This document shows positions 42,684 to 54,682 of a DNA stretch of 64,000 nt, in pieces. Made by a program: the position numbers and the translations under genes. Position 1 is the stretch's first letter. Each line of letters opens with the position of its first letter. This DNA comes from Aegilops tauschii subsp. strangulata. Lineage: Eukaryota; Streptophyta; Magnoliopsida; Poales; Poaceae. The DNA is taken from the NCBI RefSeq assembly GCF_002575655.3, contig NC_053035.3, positions 376,627,792 through 376,691,791 of the forward strand, read 5' to 3'. The notes below the pieces were generated by a model. The model did not search any database. It was not told where the DNA came from and saw nothing but the letters and a program-made list of their open reading frames with translations.

Positions 42684-44903
42684 TTAGGAAGGGGTGACTA
42701 TCACCTCATCAAGTTCCACTTTCCTCCCACTCAATTCTTTCGAGAGAAACTCCTTCTCCAGAAAGGACCCATTCTTAGCAACGAAGATCTTGCCTTCGGA
42801 TCTGAGGTAGAAGGTATACCCAATAGTTTCCTTAGGGTATCCTATGAAGGCGCATTTCTCCGACTTGGGTTCGAGCTTTTCAGGTTGAAGTTTCTTGACA
42901 TAAGCATCGCATCCCCAAACTTTTAGAAACGACAGCTTAGGTTTCTTCCCAAACCATAATTCATACGGTGTCATCTCAACGGATTTCGACGGAGCCCTAT
43001 TTAAAGTGAATGCGGCGGTCTCTAAAGCATAGCCCCAAAATGAGAGCGGTAAATCGGTAAGAGACATCATAGATCGTACCATATCCAATAGAGTGCGATT
43101 ACGACGTTCGGACACACCGTTTCGCTGAGGTGTTCCAGGCGGCGTGAGTTGTGAAACGATTCCACATTTCCTTAAGTGTGCACCAAATTCGTGACTTAAA
43201 TATTCTCCACCATGATCTGATCGTAAGAACTTTATTTTCCTGTCACGTTGATTCTCAACCTCACTCTGAAATTCCTTGAACTTTTCAAATGTTTCAGACT
43301 TGTGTTTCATTAGGTAGACATACCCATATCTACTTAAGTCATCAGTGAGAGTGAGAACATAACGATATCCTCCGCGAGCCTCAACACTCATTGGACCGCA
43401 CACATCGGTATGTATGATTTCCAATAAGTTGGTTGCTCGCTCCATTGTTCCGGAGAACGGAGTCTTGGTCATCTTACCCATGAGGCATGGTTCGCACGTG
43501 TCAAATGATTCGTAATCAAGAGACTCCAAAAGTCCATCTGCATGGAGCTTCTTCATGCGCTTGACACCAATGTGACCAAGGCGGCAGTGCCACAAGTATG
43601 TGGGACTATCGTTATCAACTTTACATCTTTTGGTATTCACACTATGAATATGTGTAACATCACGTTCGAGATTCATCAAGAATAAACCATTGACCAGCGG
43701 GGCATGACCATAAAACATATCTCTCATATAAATAGAACAACCATTATTCTCGGATTTAAATGAGTAGCCATCTCGAATTAAACGAGATCCAGATACAATG
43801 TTCATGCTCAAAGCTGGCACTAAATAACAATTATTGAGGTTTAAAACTAATCCCGTAGGTAGATGCAGAGGTAGCGTGCCGACGGCGATCACATCGACCT
43901 TGGAACCATTCCCGACGCGCATCGTCACCTCGTCCTTTGCCAGTCTCCGTTTATTCCGCAGTTCCTGTTTTGAGTTATAAATATGAGCAACCGCACCGGT
44001 ATCAAATACCCAGGAGCTACTACGAGTACTGGTAAGGTACACATCAATTACATGAATATCACATATACCTTTGGTGTTGCCGGCCTTCTTGTCCGCTAAG
44101 TATTTGGGGCAATTCCGCTTCCAGTGACCACTTCCCTTGCAATAAAAGCACTCAGTCTCAGGCTTGGGTCCATTCTTCGACTTCTTCCCAGTAACTGGCT
44201 TACCGGGCGCGGCAACTCCCTTGCCGTCCTTCTTGAAGTTCTTCTTACCCTTGCCCTTCTTGAACTTAGTGGTTTTATTCACCAACAACACTTGATGTTC
44301 TTTTCTGATCTCCACCTCCGCTGATTTCAGCATTGAATATACCTCAGGAATGGTCTTTTCCATCCCCTGCATATTGAAGTTCATCACAAAGCTCTTGTAG
44401 CTTGGTGGAAGCGACTGAAGGATTCTGTCAATGACCGCGTCATCCGGGAGATTGACTCCCAGTTGAGACAAGCGGTTATGTAACCCAGACATTCTGAGTA
44501 TGTGCTCACTAACAGAACTATTCTCCTCCATTTTACAGCTGAAGAATTTGTCGGAGACTTCATATCTCTCGACCCGGGCATGAGCTTGGAAAACCATTTT
44601 CAGCTCCTCGAACATCTCATATGCTCCATGTTTCTCAAAACACTTTTGGAGACCCGGTTCTAAGCTGTAAAGCATGCCGCACTGAATGAGGGAGTAATCA
44701 TCAGCACGCTGCTGCCAAGCGTTCATAACGTCTTGGTTCTCTGGGATTGGTGCTTCACCTAGCGGTGCTTCTAAGACATAATCTTTCTTGGCTGCTATGA
44801 GGATTATCCTCAGGTTCCGGACCCAGTCCGTATAGTTGCTGCCATCATCTTTCAGCTTGGTTTTCTCTAGGAACGCGTTGAAATTGAGGACAACGTGGGC
44901 CAT
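42684..44903 (-). CDS. C3 gag-protease-integrase part of gag-pol
   Basis: ATG 44903 (MAHVVLNFNAFLEKTKLK) begins a 739-residue frame. Gag covers about residues 1-270 with UBN2-type sequence (FEELKMVFQAHARVERYE) and a CCHC zinc knuckle at 252-265 (CFYCKGSGHWKRNC). The aspartic protease active site is DTGA at 301-304. GAG-pre-integrase and the integrase HHCC finger use His439, His444, Cys470 and Cys473. The integrase DDE residues are Asp500 (HTDVCGP), Asp563 (RSDHGGEY) and Glu599 (NGVSERRN). The frame ends in a TAA at 42684-42686; the next codons continue in the same frame into RT, so a single nonsense change separates the two halves. Total polyprotein is about 1,326 codons, close to what is known for BARE-1. 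Confidence 0.9.
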   Translation of the reverse strand: MAHVVLNFNAFLEKTKLKDDGSNYTDWVRNLRIILIAAKKDYVLEAPLGEAPIPENQDVMNAWQQRADDYSLIQCGMLYSLEPGLQKCFEKHGAYEMFEELKMVFQAHARVERYEVSDKFFSCKMEENSSVSEHILRMSGLHNRLSQLGVNLPDDAVIDRILQSLPPSYKSFVMNFNMQGMEKTIPEVYSMLKSAEVEIRKEHQVLLVNKTTKFKKGKGKKNFKKDGKGVAAPGKPVTGKKSKNGPKPETECFYCKGSGHWKRNCPKYLADKKAGNTKGICDIHVIDVYLTSTRSSSWVFDTGAVAHIYNSKQELRNKRRLAKDEVTMRVGNGSKVDVIAVGTLPLHLPTGLVLNLNNCYLVPALSMNIVSGSRLIRDGYSFKSENNGCSIYMRDMFYGHAPLVNGLFLMNLERDVTHIHSVNTKRCKVDNDSPTYLWHCRLGHIGVKRMKKLHADGLLESLDYESFDTCEPCLMGKMTKTPFSGTMERATNLLEIIHTDVCGPMSVEARGGYRYVLTLTDDLSRYGYVYLMKHKSETFEKFKEFQSEVENQRDRKIKFLRSDHGGEYLSHEFGAHLRKCGIVSQLTPPGTPQRNGVSERRNRTLLDMVRSMMSLTDLPLSFWGYALETAAFTLNRAPSKSVEMTPYELWFGKKPKLSFLKVWGCDAYVKKLQPEKLEPKSEKCAFIGYPKETIGYTFYLRSEGKIFVAKNGSFLEKEFLSKELSGRKVELDEVIVTPS

Positions 44904-46201
44904 TTGATCTACAAGACATAGTGTAAAGATTTTAGACTAAGTTCATGATAATTAAGTTCATCTAATCAAATTACTCAATGAACTCCCACTCAGATAGACA
45001 TCCCTCTAGTCATCTAAGTGAAACATGATCCGAGTTAACTAGGCCGTGTCCGATCATCATGTGAGACGGACTAGTCAAGATTGGTGAACATCTCCATGTT
45101 GATCGTATCTTCTATACGACTCATGCTCGACCTTTCAGTCCTCCGTGTTCCGAAGCCATGTCTGTACATGCTAGGATCGTCAAGTCAACCTAAGTGTATT
45201 GCGTGTGTTCCGAGGCCATGTCTGTACATGCTAGGCTCGTCAACACCCGTTGTATGCGAACGTTAGAATCTATCACACCCGATCATCACGTGGTGCTTCG
45301 AAACAACGAACCTTCGCAACGGTGCACAGTTAGGGGGAACACTTTTCTTGAAATTATTATAAGGGATCATCTTACTTACTACCGTCGTTCTAAGAAAATA
45401 AGATGCAAAACATGATAAGCATCACATGCAATCAAATAGTGACATGATATGGCCAATATCATTTGCTCCTTTGATCTCCATCTTCGGGGCACCATGATCA
45501 TCTTCGTCACCGGCATGACACCATGATCTCCATCATCATGATCTCCATCATTGTGTCTTCATGAAGTTGTCACACCAACGATTACTTCTACTTCTATGGC
45601 TAACGCGTTTAGCAATAAAGTAAAGTAATTTACATGGCGTTATTCAATGACACGCAGGTCATACAAAATAATAAAGACAACTCCTATGGCTCCTGCCGGT
45701 TGTCATACTCATCGACATGCAAGTCGTGATTCCTACTACAAGAATATGATCAATCTCATACATCACATATATCATTCATCACATCTTCTGGCCATATCAC
45801 ATCACATAGCACATGCTGCAAAAACAAGTTAGACGTCCTCTAATTGTTGTTGCAAGTTTTTACGTGGCTTGTATAGGTTTCTAGCAAGAACGTTTCTTAC
45901 CTACGTACAACCACAACGCGATTTGCCAATTTCTATTTACCCTTCATAAGGACCCTTTTCATCGAATCCGTTCCGACTAAAGTAGGAGAGACAGACACCC
46001 GCTAGCCACCTTATGCAACTAGTGCATGTCAGTCGGTGGAACCTGTCTCACGTAAACGTACGTGTAAGGTCGGTCCGGGCCGCTTCATCCCACAATGCCG
46101 CCGAAACAAGATACGACTAGTAGCGGCAAGAAGAATTGGCAACATCAACGCCCACAACTGCTTTGTGTTCTACTCGTGCATAGTAACTACGCAAAAGGCC
46201 T
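44904..46201 (-). other. C3 5' leader, no gene seen
   Basis: A 1.3-kb leader between primer site and gag ATG, as is typical for Angela/BARE-1. It contains a local duplication: the string CCGARGCCATGTCTGTACATGCTAGG occurs at about 45150 and 45212. No conserved open frame was found. Confidence 0.7.
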
Positions 46202-46216
46202 GGCTCATGATGCCAC
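46202..46216 (-). promoter_or_regulatory. Primer binding site (initiator Met tRNA), C3
   Basis: The sense strand after the LTR is TGGCATCATGAGCC, close to the Copia initiator-Met site TGGTATCAGAGCC. Confidence 0.65.
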
Positions 46217-47925
46217 TGTTGGGGATCGTAGCAGAATTTTAAAATTTTCCTACGCTCACCAAGATCCATCTATGGAGTATACTAGCAACGAGGGGAAAGG
46301 AGTGCATCTACATACCCTTGTAGATCGCGAGCGGAAGCGTTCCAATGAACGAGGTTGACGGAGCCGTACTCGCCGTGATTCAAATCACCGATGACCGAGT
46401 GCCGAACGGACGGCACCTCCGCGTTCAACACACGTACGGTGCAGCAACGTCTCCTCCTTCTTGATCCAGCAAGGGGGAAGGAGAGGTTGATGGAGATCCA
46501 GCAGCACGACGGCGTGGTGGTGGATGTAGTGGGATGTCGGCAGGGCTTCGCCAAGCTTCTGCGAGAGAGAGGTGTTGCAGGGGAGGAGGGAGGCGCCCAA
46601 GGCTGTTGTGTTGCTGCCCTCCCTCCCCCCTTTATATAGGCTCCCTGGGAGGGGGGGGGGGCGCCGGCCAAGACCATCTAGATGGGGGGGGGGCGGCCAA
46701 GGGGGGTAACTTACCCCCAAGTCAAGGGGGGCGCCCCCCACCCTAGGGTTTCCAACCCTAGGCGCAGGGAGGAGGCCCATGGGGGGCGCCCCAGCCCACT
46801 AGGGGCTGGTTCCCTTCCCACTTCAGCCCATGGGGCCCTCCGGGATAGGTGGCCCCACCCGATGGACCCCCGGGACCCTTCCGGTGGTCCCGGTACAATA
46901 CCGGTGACCCCCGAAACTTTCCCGGTGGCCGAAACTTGACTTCCTATATATAATTCTTCACCTCCGGACCATTCCGGAACTCCTCGTGACGTCCGGGATC
47001 TCATCCGGGACTCCGAACAACTTTCGGGTTTCCGCATACTCATATCTCTACAACCCTAGCGTCACCGAACCTTAAGTGTGTAGACCCTACGGGTTCGGGA
47101 GACATGCAGACATGACCGAGACGCCTCTCCGGTCAATAACCAACAGCGGGATCTGGATACCCATGTTGGCTCCCACATGTTCCACGATGATCTCATCGGA
47201 TGAACCACGATGTTGAGGATTCAATCAATCCCGTATACAATTCCCTTTGTCAATCGGTATGTTACTTGCCCGAGATTCGATCGTCGGTATCCCAATACCT
47301 TGTTCAATCTCGTTACCGGCAAGTCTCTTTACTCGTACCGCAATGCATGATCCCGTGACTAACGCCTTAGTCACATTGAGCTCATTATGATGATGCATTA
47401 CCGAGTGGGCCCAGAGATACCTCTCCGTCACACGGAGTGACAAATCCCAGTCTCGATCCGTGCCAACCCAACAGACACTTTCGGAGATACCCGTAGTGCA
47501 CCTTTATAGTCACCCAGTTACGTTGTGACGTTTGGCACACCCAAAGCACTCCTACGGTATCCGGGAGTTGCACGATCTCATGGTCTAAGGAAAAGATACT
47601 TGACATTGGAAAAGCTCTAGGAAACGAAACTACACGATCTTTTATGCTATGCTTAGGATTGGGTCTTGTCCATCACATCATTCTCCTAATGATGTGATCC
47701 CGTTATCAATGGCATCCAATGTCCATAGTCAGGAAACCATGACTATCTGTTGATCAACGAGCTAGTCAACTAGAGGCTTACCAGGGACACGTTGTGGTCT
47801 ATGTATTCACACATGTATTACGATTTCCGGATAATACAATTATAGCATGAACAATAGACAATTACCATGAACAAAGAAATATAATAATAACCCTTTATTG
47901 TTGCCTCTAGGGCATATTTCCAACA
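46217..47925 (-). repeat. C3 5' LTR
   Basis: Promoter copy of the LTR. TATA-like boxes on the minus strand lie at 46633-46638 and 46945-46953. The terminal bases are TG...CA. Confidence 0.93.
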
Positions 47926-48830
47926 CGAACAACATTCGGTCACCAAATCGTATAACTCATATAACATTATATCGTCAACAAACGTTAAGCGTACGGACCC
48001 TACGGGTTCGAGAACTATCTAGACATGATCGAGACACCTCTCCAGTCAATAACCAATAGCAGAACCTGGATGCCCATATTGGCTCCTACATATTCTACGA
48101 AGATATTTTATCGGTCGAACTGTTATGACAACATACGTAATTCCCTTTGTCCATTGGTATGTTACTTGCCCGGGATTCGATCGTCGATATCTTTATACCT
48201 AGTTCAATTTCATTACTAGCAAATCTCTTTACTCATTCTGTAATACAACATCTTGCAACTAACTCATTAGGCACTTTGCTTGCAAGGCTTCTTATGATGT
48301 GTATTACCGAGAGGGCCCAGAGATACCTCTCCGATACTCGGAGTGACAAATCCTAATCTCGATCTATGCCAACTCAACAAACACCTTCGTAGATACCTGT
48401 GAAGTATCTTTATGATCACCCAGTTACGTTGTGATGTTTGATAGCACACAAGGCATTCCTCCGGCATCTGGGAGTTGCATAATCTCATAGTCGAAGGAAT
48501 ATGTATTTGACATGAAGAAAGCAATAGTAATAAACAGAACGATCAATATGCTAAGCTAACGGATGGGTCTTGTCCATCACATCATTCTCCTAATGATGTG
48601 ATCCTGTTATCAAATGACAACACATGTCTATGGTTAGGAAACCTTAACCATCTTTGATCAACGAGCTAGTCTAGTAGAGGCTTACTAGGGACACGGTATT
48701 TATTTATGTATTCACATATGTATTTAAGTTTCCAATTAATACAATTCTAGCATGAATAATAAACCTTTATCATGAATAGGGAAATATAAAATAACAACTT
48801 TATTATTGCTTCTAGGGCATATTTCCTTCA
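47926..48830 (-). repeat. C1 3' LTR, piece 3
   Basis: It starts with the second CGAAC and continues AACATTCGGTCACCAAATCG, then the same blocks as the C2 LTR to GGGCATATTTCCTTCA at 48830. The C1 PPT region GTCTCGCACTTGCACTAG follows. Confidence 0.85.
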
Positions 48831-49577
48831 GTCTCGCACTTGCACTAGAGTCAATAGTCTAGTTCACATCGCCATGTGATTAACACCCATAGTTCATATC
48901 GCCATGTGACCAATACTCAAAGAGTTTACTAGAGTCAATAATCTAGTTCACATTGCTATGTGATTAACACCCAAAGAGTACTAAGGTGTGATCATGTTTT
49001 GCTTGTGAGAGAAGTTTAGTCAACTGGTCTGTCACATTCAGATCCGTATGTATTTTGCAAATTTCTATGTGTACAATGCTTTGAATGAAGCTACTCTAGC
49101 TTATTGCTCCCACTTCAATATGTATCCAGATTGAGAATCAGAGTTATCTGGATCGGTGTCAAAGCTTGCATCGACGTAACCCTTCACGACGAACTCTTGA
49201 TCACTTCCATAACCAAGAAATATTTCCTTAGTCCTTTTCATGTACTTCAGGATGTTCTTGACCGCTGTCCAGTGATCCACTCCTAGATTACTTTGGTACC
49301 TCCCTGCCAAACTTATGGCAAGGCACACATTAGGTCTGGTACACAACATAGCATACATGATAGAACCTATGGGTGAGGCATAGGATATGACTTTCATTTT
49401 CTCTCTATCTTCTACAGTGGTCGAACTTTGAGTCTGACTGAATTTCACACCTTGTAACATAGGCAAGAACCCTTTCTTTGACTGATACATTTTGAACTTC
49501 TTCAAAACTTTATCATGGTATGTGCTTTGTGGAAGTCCTATCAAGCGTCTTGATCTATCCCTATAGATCTTGATGCC
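48831..49577 (-). pseudogene. C1 RT thumb and truncated RNase H
   Basis: Between 49101 and 49577 the minus strand reads GIKIYRDRSRRLIGLPQSTY, MYAMLCTRPNVCLAISLAGR and HWTAVKNILKYMKRTKE, then GYVDASFDTDPDNSDSQSGY. After that the frame drops into non-coding DNA. Relative to C3, the stretch with SW.S.KQ, EAEY and CDNTGA is missing: C3 positions about 41080-41305 have no counterpart, and exactly the same join is seen in C2. The region 48831-49100 is the 3' non-coding end. G4 interrupts at ATGCC (49573-49577). Confidence 0.82.
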
Positions 49578-51167
49578 TGCTACCTCTTGAGCACTGCGTT
49601 GGTTTTCCCTTGAAGAGGAAAGGGTGATGTAGCAAAGTAGCGTAAGTATTTCCCTCATTTTTTGAGAACCAAGGTATCAATCCAGTAGGAGGCTACGCGC
49701 GAGTCCCTCGTACCTACACAAAGCAAATAACTCCTCGCAACCAACGTGATAAGGGGTTGTCAATCCCTTCACGGTCACTTACGAGAGTGAGATCTGATAG
49801 ATATGATAGGATAATATTTTTGGTATTTTTGTGATAGAGATGCAAAGTAAAAATAAAAGCAAAGTAAAAAGCAAAGGAAATAACTAAGTGTTGGAAGATT
49901 AATATGATGAAGATAGACCCGGGGGCCATATATTTCACTAGTGGCTTCTCTCAAGAGCATAAGTATTTTACTGTGGGTGAACGAATTACTGTTGAGCAAT
50001 TGACAGAATTGAGCATAGTTATGAGAATATCTAGGTATGATCATGTATATAGGCATCACGTCCGAGACAAGTAGACCGACTCCTGCCTGCATCTACTACT
50101 ATTACTCCACTCATCGACCGCTATCCATCATGCATCTAGAGTATTAAGTTCATGAAAACAGAGTAACGCCTTAAGCAAGATGACATGATGTAGAGGGATA
50201 AATTCATACAATATGATAAAAACCCCATCTTGTTATCCTCGATGGCAACAATACAATATGTGCCTTGCTGCCCCTACTATCACTGGGAAAGGACACCGCA
50301 AGATTGAGCCCAAAGCTAAGCACTTCTCCCATTGCAAGAAAGATCAATCTAGTAGGCCAAACCAAACTGATAATTCAAAGAGACTTGCAAAGATAACCAA
50401 TCATACATAAAAGAATTCAGAGAAGATTCAAATATTGTTCATAGATAATCTTGATCATAAACCCACAATTCATCGGTCTCAACAAACACACCGCAAAAAG
50501 AAGATTACATCGAATAGATCTCCACGAGAGAGGGGGAGAACATTGTATTGAGATCCAAAAAGAGAGAAGAAGCCATCTAGCTACTAACTATGGACCCGAA
50601 GGTCTGAGGTAAACTACTCACACTTCATCGGAGAGGCTATGGTGATGATGTAGAAGCCCTCCGTGATGGATGTCCCTTCCGTCGGAGCTCCGGAACAGGC
50701 CCCAAGATGGGATCTCGTGGGTACAGAAGGTTGCGGCGGTGGAATTAGGTTTTTGGCTCCGTATCTGATCGTTTGGGGGTACGTAGGTATATATAGGAGG
50801 AAGAAGTACGTCGGTGGAGCAACATGGGGCCCACGAGGGTGGAGGGCGTGCCGGGGGGGGGGGGGGGCGCGCCCCCTACCTCGTGGCCTCCTGGAAGCTT
50901 CTCTTACGTAGGGTCCAAGTCTCCTGGATCATGTTCGTTCCAAAAATCACGCTCCCGAAGGTTTCATTCCGTTTGGACTCCGTTTGATATTCTTTTTCCG
51001 CGAAACTCGGAAATAGGCAAAAAACAGCAATTCTGGGCTAGGCCTCCGATTAATAGGTTAGTCCCAAAAATAATATAAAAGTGAATAATAAATCCCAATA
51101 TTGTCCAAAACAGTAGATAATATAGCATGGAGCAATAAAAAATTATAGATACGTTGGAGACGTATTA
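49578..51167 (-). repeat. G4 3' LTR
   Basis: TGCTACCTCTTGAGC to GGAGACGTATTA. A G-run of 15 near 50850 has no equivalent in the other LTR. Confidence 0.9.
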
Positions 51168-52910
51168 AGCATACCCAAGCTTAATTCCTGCTCGTCCTCG
51201 AGTAGGTAAATGATAAAAACAGAATTTTTGATGCGGAGTGCTACTTGGCATAATTTCAATGTAATTCTTCTTAATTGTGGTATGAATATTCAGATCCGAA
51301 AGATTCAAGATAAAAGTTCATATTGACATAAGAATAATAATACTTCAAGCATACTAACTAAGCAATTATGTCTTCTCAAAATAGCATGGCCAAAGAAAGT
51401 TCATCCCTACAAAATCATATAGTTTAGTCATGCTCCATTTTCGTCACACAAGAATGCTCTCATCATGCACAACCCCGATGACAAGCCAAGCAATTGTTTC
51501 ATACTTTAGTAATCTCAAACTTTATAAACCTTCACGCAATACATGAGCGTGAGCCATGGACATAGCACTATGGGTGGAATAGAATATGATGATGGGGGTT
51601 ATGTGGAGGAAAAAAAAGGAGAAAGTCTCACATCAACGAGGCTAATCAATGGGCTATGGAGATGCCCATCGACTGATGTTAATGCAAGGAGTAGGGATTG
51701 CCATGCAATGTATGCACTAGAGCTATAAATGTATGAAAGCTCAACAAAAGAAACTAAGTGGGTGTGCATCCAACTTGCTTGCTCACGAAGACCTAGGGCA
51801 CTTGAGGAGGCCCATTGTTGGAATATACAAGCCAAGTTCTATAATGAAAAATTCCCACTGGTATATGAAAGTGACAAAACAAAAGACTCTCTATCATGAA
51901 GATTATGGTGCTACTTTGAAGCACAAGTGTGGAAAAAAAGGATAGTAGCATTGCCCCTTTTTGTTTCTTTTTTTTGGGCCTTCTTTTTTTATTTGGCCTT
52001 CCTCTTTTTTTTGGGGGGGACAATGCTCTATTAAATGATGATCATCACACTTCTATTTATTTACAACTCAATGATTACAACTCGATACTAGAACAAAATA
52101 TGACTCTATATGAATGCCTCCGGCGGTGTAGCGGGATATGCAATGAATCAAGAGTGACATGTATGAAAAAATTATGAACGGTGGCTTTGGCACAAATACT
52201 ATGTCAACTACATGATCATGCTAAGCAATATGACAATGATGAATGTGTCATGATAAACGGAATGGTGGAAAGTTGCATGGCAATATATCTCGGAATGGCT
52301 ATGGAAATGCCATAATAGGTAGGTATGGTGGCTGTTTTGAGGAAGATATAAGGAGGTTTATGTGTGAAAGAGCGTATCATATCACGGGGTTTGGATGCAC
52401 CGGCGAAGTTTGCACCAACTCTCAATGTGAGAAAGGGCAATGCACGGTACCGAAGAGGCTAGCAATGATGGAAGGGTGAGAGTGCGTATAATCCATGGAC
52501 TCAACATTAGTCATAAAGAACTCACATACTTATTGCAAAAATATATAAGTCATCAAAAACCAAGCACTACGCGCATGCTCCTAGGGGGATAGAATGGTAG
52601 GAAAAGACCATCGCTCGTCTCCGACCGCCACTGATAAGCAGGACAATCAAAGAACACCTCATGTTTCAAATTTGTTACATAACGTTTACCATACGTGCAT
52701 GCTACGGGACTTGCAAACTTCAACACAAGCATTTCTCAAATTCACAACTACTCAACTAGCACGACTTTGATATTATTACCTCCATATCTCAAAACAATCA
52801 TCAAGCATCAAACTTCTCTTAGTATTCAACACACTCATAAGAAAGTTTTTACTAATCATTAATACCTAGCATATTAGGATTATTTAAGCAAATTACCATG
52901 CTATTTAAGA

Positions 52911-53048
52911 CTCTCAAAATAATCTAAGTGAAGCATGAGAGATCAATAGTTTCTATAAAACAAATCCACCACCGTGCTCTAAAAGATATAAGTGAAGTAC
53001 TAGAGTAAAACTATATAACTCAAAATATATAAGTGAAGCACAAAGAGT
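52911..53048 (-). promoter_or_regulatory. Hairpin array with TAAGTGAAG loops, G4
   Basis: 52911-52941 (CTCTCA/TGAGAG), 52976-53006 (GCTCT/AGAGT, one G-T pair) and 53018-53048 (ACTC/GAGT). Loops contain TAAGTGAAG. Confidence 0.6.
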
Positions 53049-53226
53049 ATCCTAATAATTTCCAAATCATGTATGGCTCTCTCAAAAGGTGTGTACATCA
53101 AGGATGATTGTGGTAAACTAAAAATCAAAGACTCAAATCATACAAGACGCTCCAAGCAAAACACATATCATGTGGTGAATAGAAATATAGCTCCAAGTAA
53201 AGTTACCGATGGAAGTAGACGAAAGA

Positions 53227-53312
53227 GGGGATGCCTTCCGGGGCATCCCCAAGCTTTGGCTTTTTGGTGTCCTTAGATTATCTTGGGGGTGCCATGGGCA
53301 TCCCCAATCTTA
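53227..53312 (-). promoter_or_regulatory. Internal polypurine-tract copies, G4
   Basis: GGGGATGCC/GGCATCCCC at 53227-53250 runs into AAGCTTTGG. A second copy, GGGCATCCCCAATCTTAGG, starts at about 53296. Confidence 0.6.
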
Positions 53313-53911
53313 GGCTCTTGCCACTCCTTGTTCCATAATCCATCAAAATCTTTCACCCAAAACTTGAAAACTTCACAACACAAAACTCAACAGAAATCTC
53401 GTGAGCTCCGTTAGCGAAAGAAAACAAAAGACCACTTCAAGGTACTGTAATGAACTTATTATTTATTTATATTGGTGTTAAACCTACTGTATTACAACTT
53501 CTCTATGGTTTATAAACTATTTTACTAGCCATAGATTCATCAAAATAAGCAAACAACACACGAAAAACAGAATCTGTAAAAAACAGAACAGTCTGTACTA
53601 ATCTGTAACTAACGCAAACTTCTGGAAATCCAAAACTTCAGCCAAAATAGGACGACCTAGGAAATTTTTTTATTGATCAGAAGCAATTGGAATCACTATT
53701 TTATCACGTTCTGGTGATTTTTAACAACTGTTTTCGTGAACAGAAAGTTTCTGGAAATTTCTGCAAGATGAAATAACTATCATCCAAGAAGATCCTATAG
53801 GTTTAACTTGGCACAAACACTAATTAAAACATAAAAACACATCTAACCAGAGGCTAGAACAAATATTTATTCCTAAACAGAAGCAAAAAGCAAAAAAATA
53901 AAAATAAAATT

Positions 53912-53963
53912 GGGTTGCCTCCCAACAAGCGCTATCGTTTAACGCCCCTAGCTAGGCATAAAA
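53912..53963 (-). promoter_or_regulatory. Conserved TTGGG/CCCAA hairpin and TAGCTA box, G4
   Basis: Identical layout to the other three G elements, 13 bases beyond the end of the gag frame, with a perfect CCTAGCTAGG palindrome. Confidence 0.7.
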
Positions 53964-53975
53964 CCAAGGACAGAT

Positions 53976-54521
53976 CTAGGTATCATCATCTTGATTCTGA
54001 ATTCTTTTAGCGGAGTTATGCTCTAATCCGGGAGGTTCTTTACGTTTCCCTTCATATTCAGAAATCTTGAGATCTAAAGAGTCCAACATCTTATTGCAAA
54101 GGGTAATCAACATATTCATGCGGTGGAGATTCCCGCTAACACTCTTAAGAGGTTCAAGAGACTTTTGTAAAATCTTAGTTACTTCGCAAATTTTCTCAAA
54201 AACTTGCGTTTCCTCTTGGGTATGATGAGGCCCCGTTTGTTGAGGTAGAGTTCCTACTATACCTTCTATAATTTCATGCGCAATACTGGGATCAATTTCA
54301 ATAAAATTGCCTTTGGCAACGCAATCCAAAAGTTGTCTATGAGACATATTTAGTCCAACATAGAAGTTGCGAAGAAAAATTCTAAAATTCACCTCTAGGG
54401 TACAATTACGATAAGATTCCATCATTCTAAACCAAGCATCTTTTAAGTTTTCTCCTTGTCTTTGTTTGAAGTGAAGAACCTCAAACTCGGGGGACACAGG
54501 AGCAGAAAGAGGACTAGCCAT
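53976..54521 (-). CDS. G4 truncated gag
   Basis: ATG 54521 (MASPLSAPVSPEFEVLHF) starts about 181 residues. The core FKQRQGENLKDAWFRMMESY, then FLRNFYVGLNMSHRQLLDC and KGNFIEI matches the second half of the G3 gag by eye (AWERM ... NYAGLNLASRNLLDS ... GGTFMEI) and the G2 frame. The first half of the gag domain, with the RAKTWFSSLP and F..KYFPP blocks, is absent. A helical tail (ICEVTKILQKSLEPLKSVSG) and a short basic end follow. The open frame upstream of the ATG belongs to the leader. The protein might still co-assemble with full-length Gag of a helper; this is inference. The stop lies just before the conserved box. Confidence 0.7.
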   Translation of the reverse strand: MASPLSAPVSPEFEVLHFKQRQGENLKDAWFRMMESYRNCTLEVNFRIFLRNFYVGLNMSHRQLLDCVAKGNFIEIDPSIAHEIIEGIVGTLPQQTGPHHTQEETQVFEKICEVTKILQKSLEPLKSVSGNLHRMNMLITLCNKMLDSLDLKISEYEGKRKEPPGLEHNSAKRIQNQDDDT

Positions 54522-54682
54522 AATGACAAGCAAGCGAAAAAGAGGCGAACAAAAAAGAGAGGGCGAATAAAACGGCAAGGGTGAAGTGGGGGAGAGGAAA
54601 ACGAGAGGCAAATGGCAAATAATGTAATGCGGGAGATAAGGGATTGTGATGGGTACTTGGTATGTTGACTTTTGCGTAGACC

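Larger units (their letters stand above)
39175..47925 (-). mobile_element. C3: near-intact Angela/WIS/BARE-1-type Copia retrotransposon
   Basis: Full-length element of 8,751 bp with the perfect duplication CGAAC (39170-39174 and 47926-47930). LTRs are 39175-40890 (1,716 bp) and 46217-47925 (1,709 bp). They start TGTTGGAAATATGCCC and end GATCCCCAACA in element orientation, the signature of the Angela/WIS/BARE-1 group. By eye the LTRs differ at roughly 15-20 bases plus length changes in G and C runs, so insertion was recent. The internal domain has a leader, a primer site, one gag-pol frame broken by a single in-frame stop, and a PPT. It is the best preserved element in the window. Confidence 0.93.
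51168..53910 (-). other. G4 non-coding 3' internal region
   Basis: No gene is supported. It contains the PPT border, a pyrimidine tract (51953-52020), the hairpin array (52911-53048) and PPT copies (53227-53312), ordered as in G1 and G3. The small frame at 52243-52479 is preserved in G3 (17998-18204) only because the DNA is similar, with altered length. Confidence 0.65.

Noticed and set aside
52243..52479. Small Gly/Cys-containing frame similar in G3 (17998-18204) and G4
   Set aside because: Similarity reflects common DNA descent; in G1 (11403-11639) it is altered, and it lies antisense to the elements. It was not convincing enough to call a gene.
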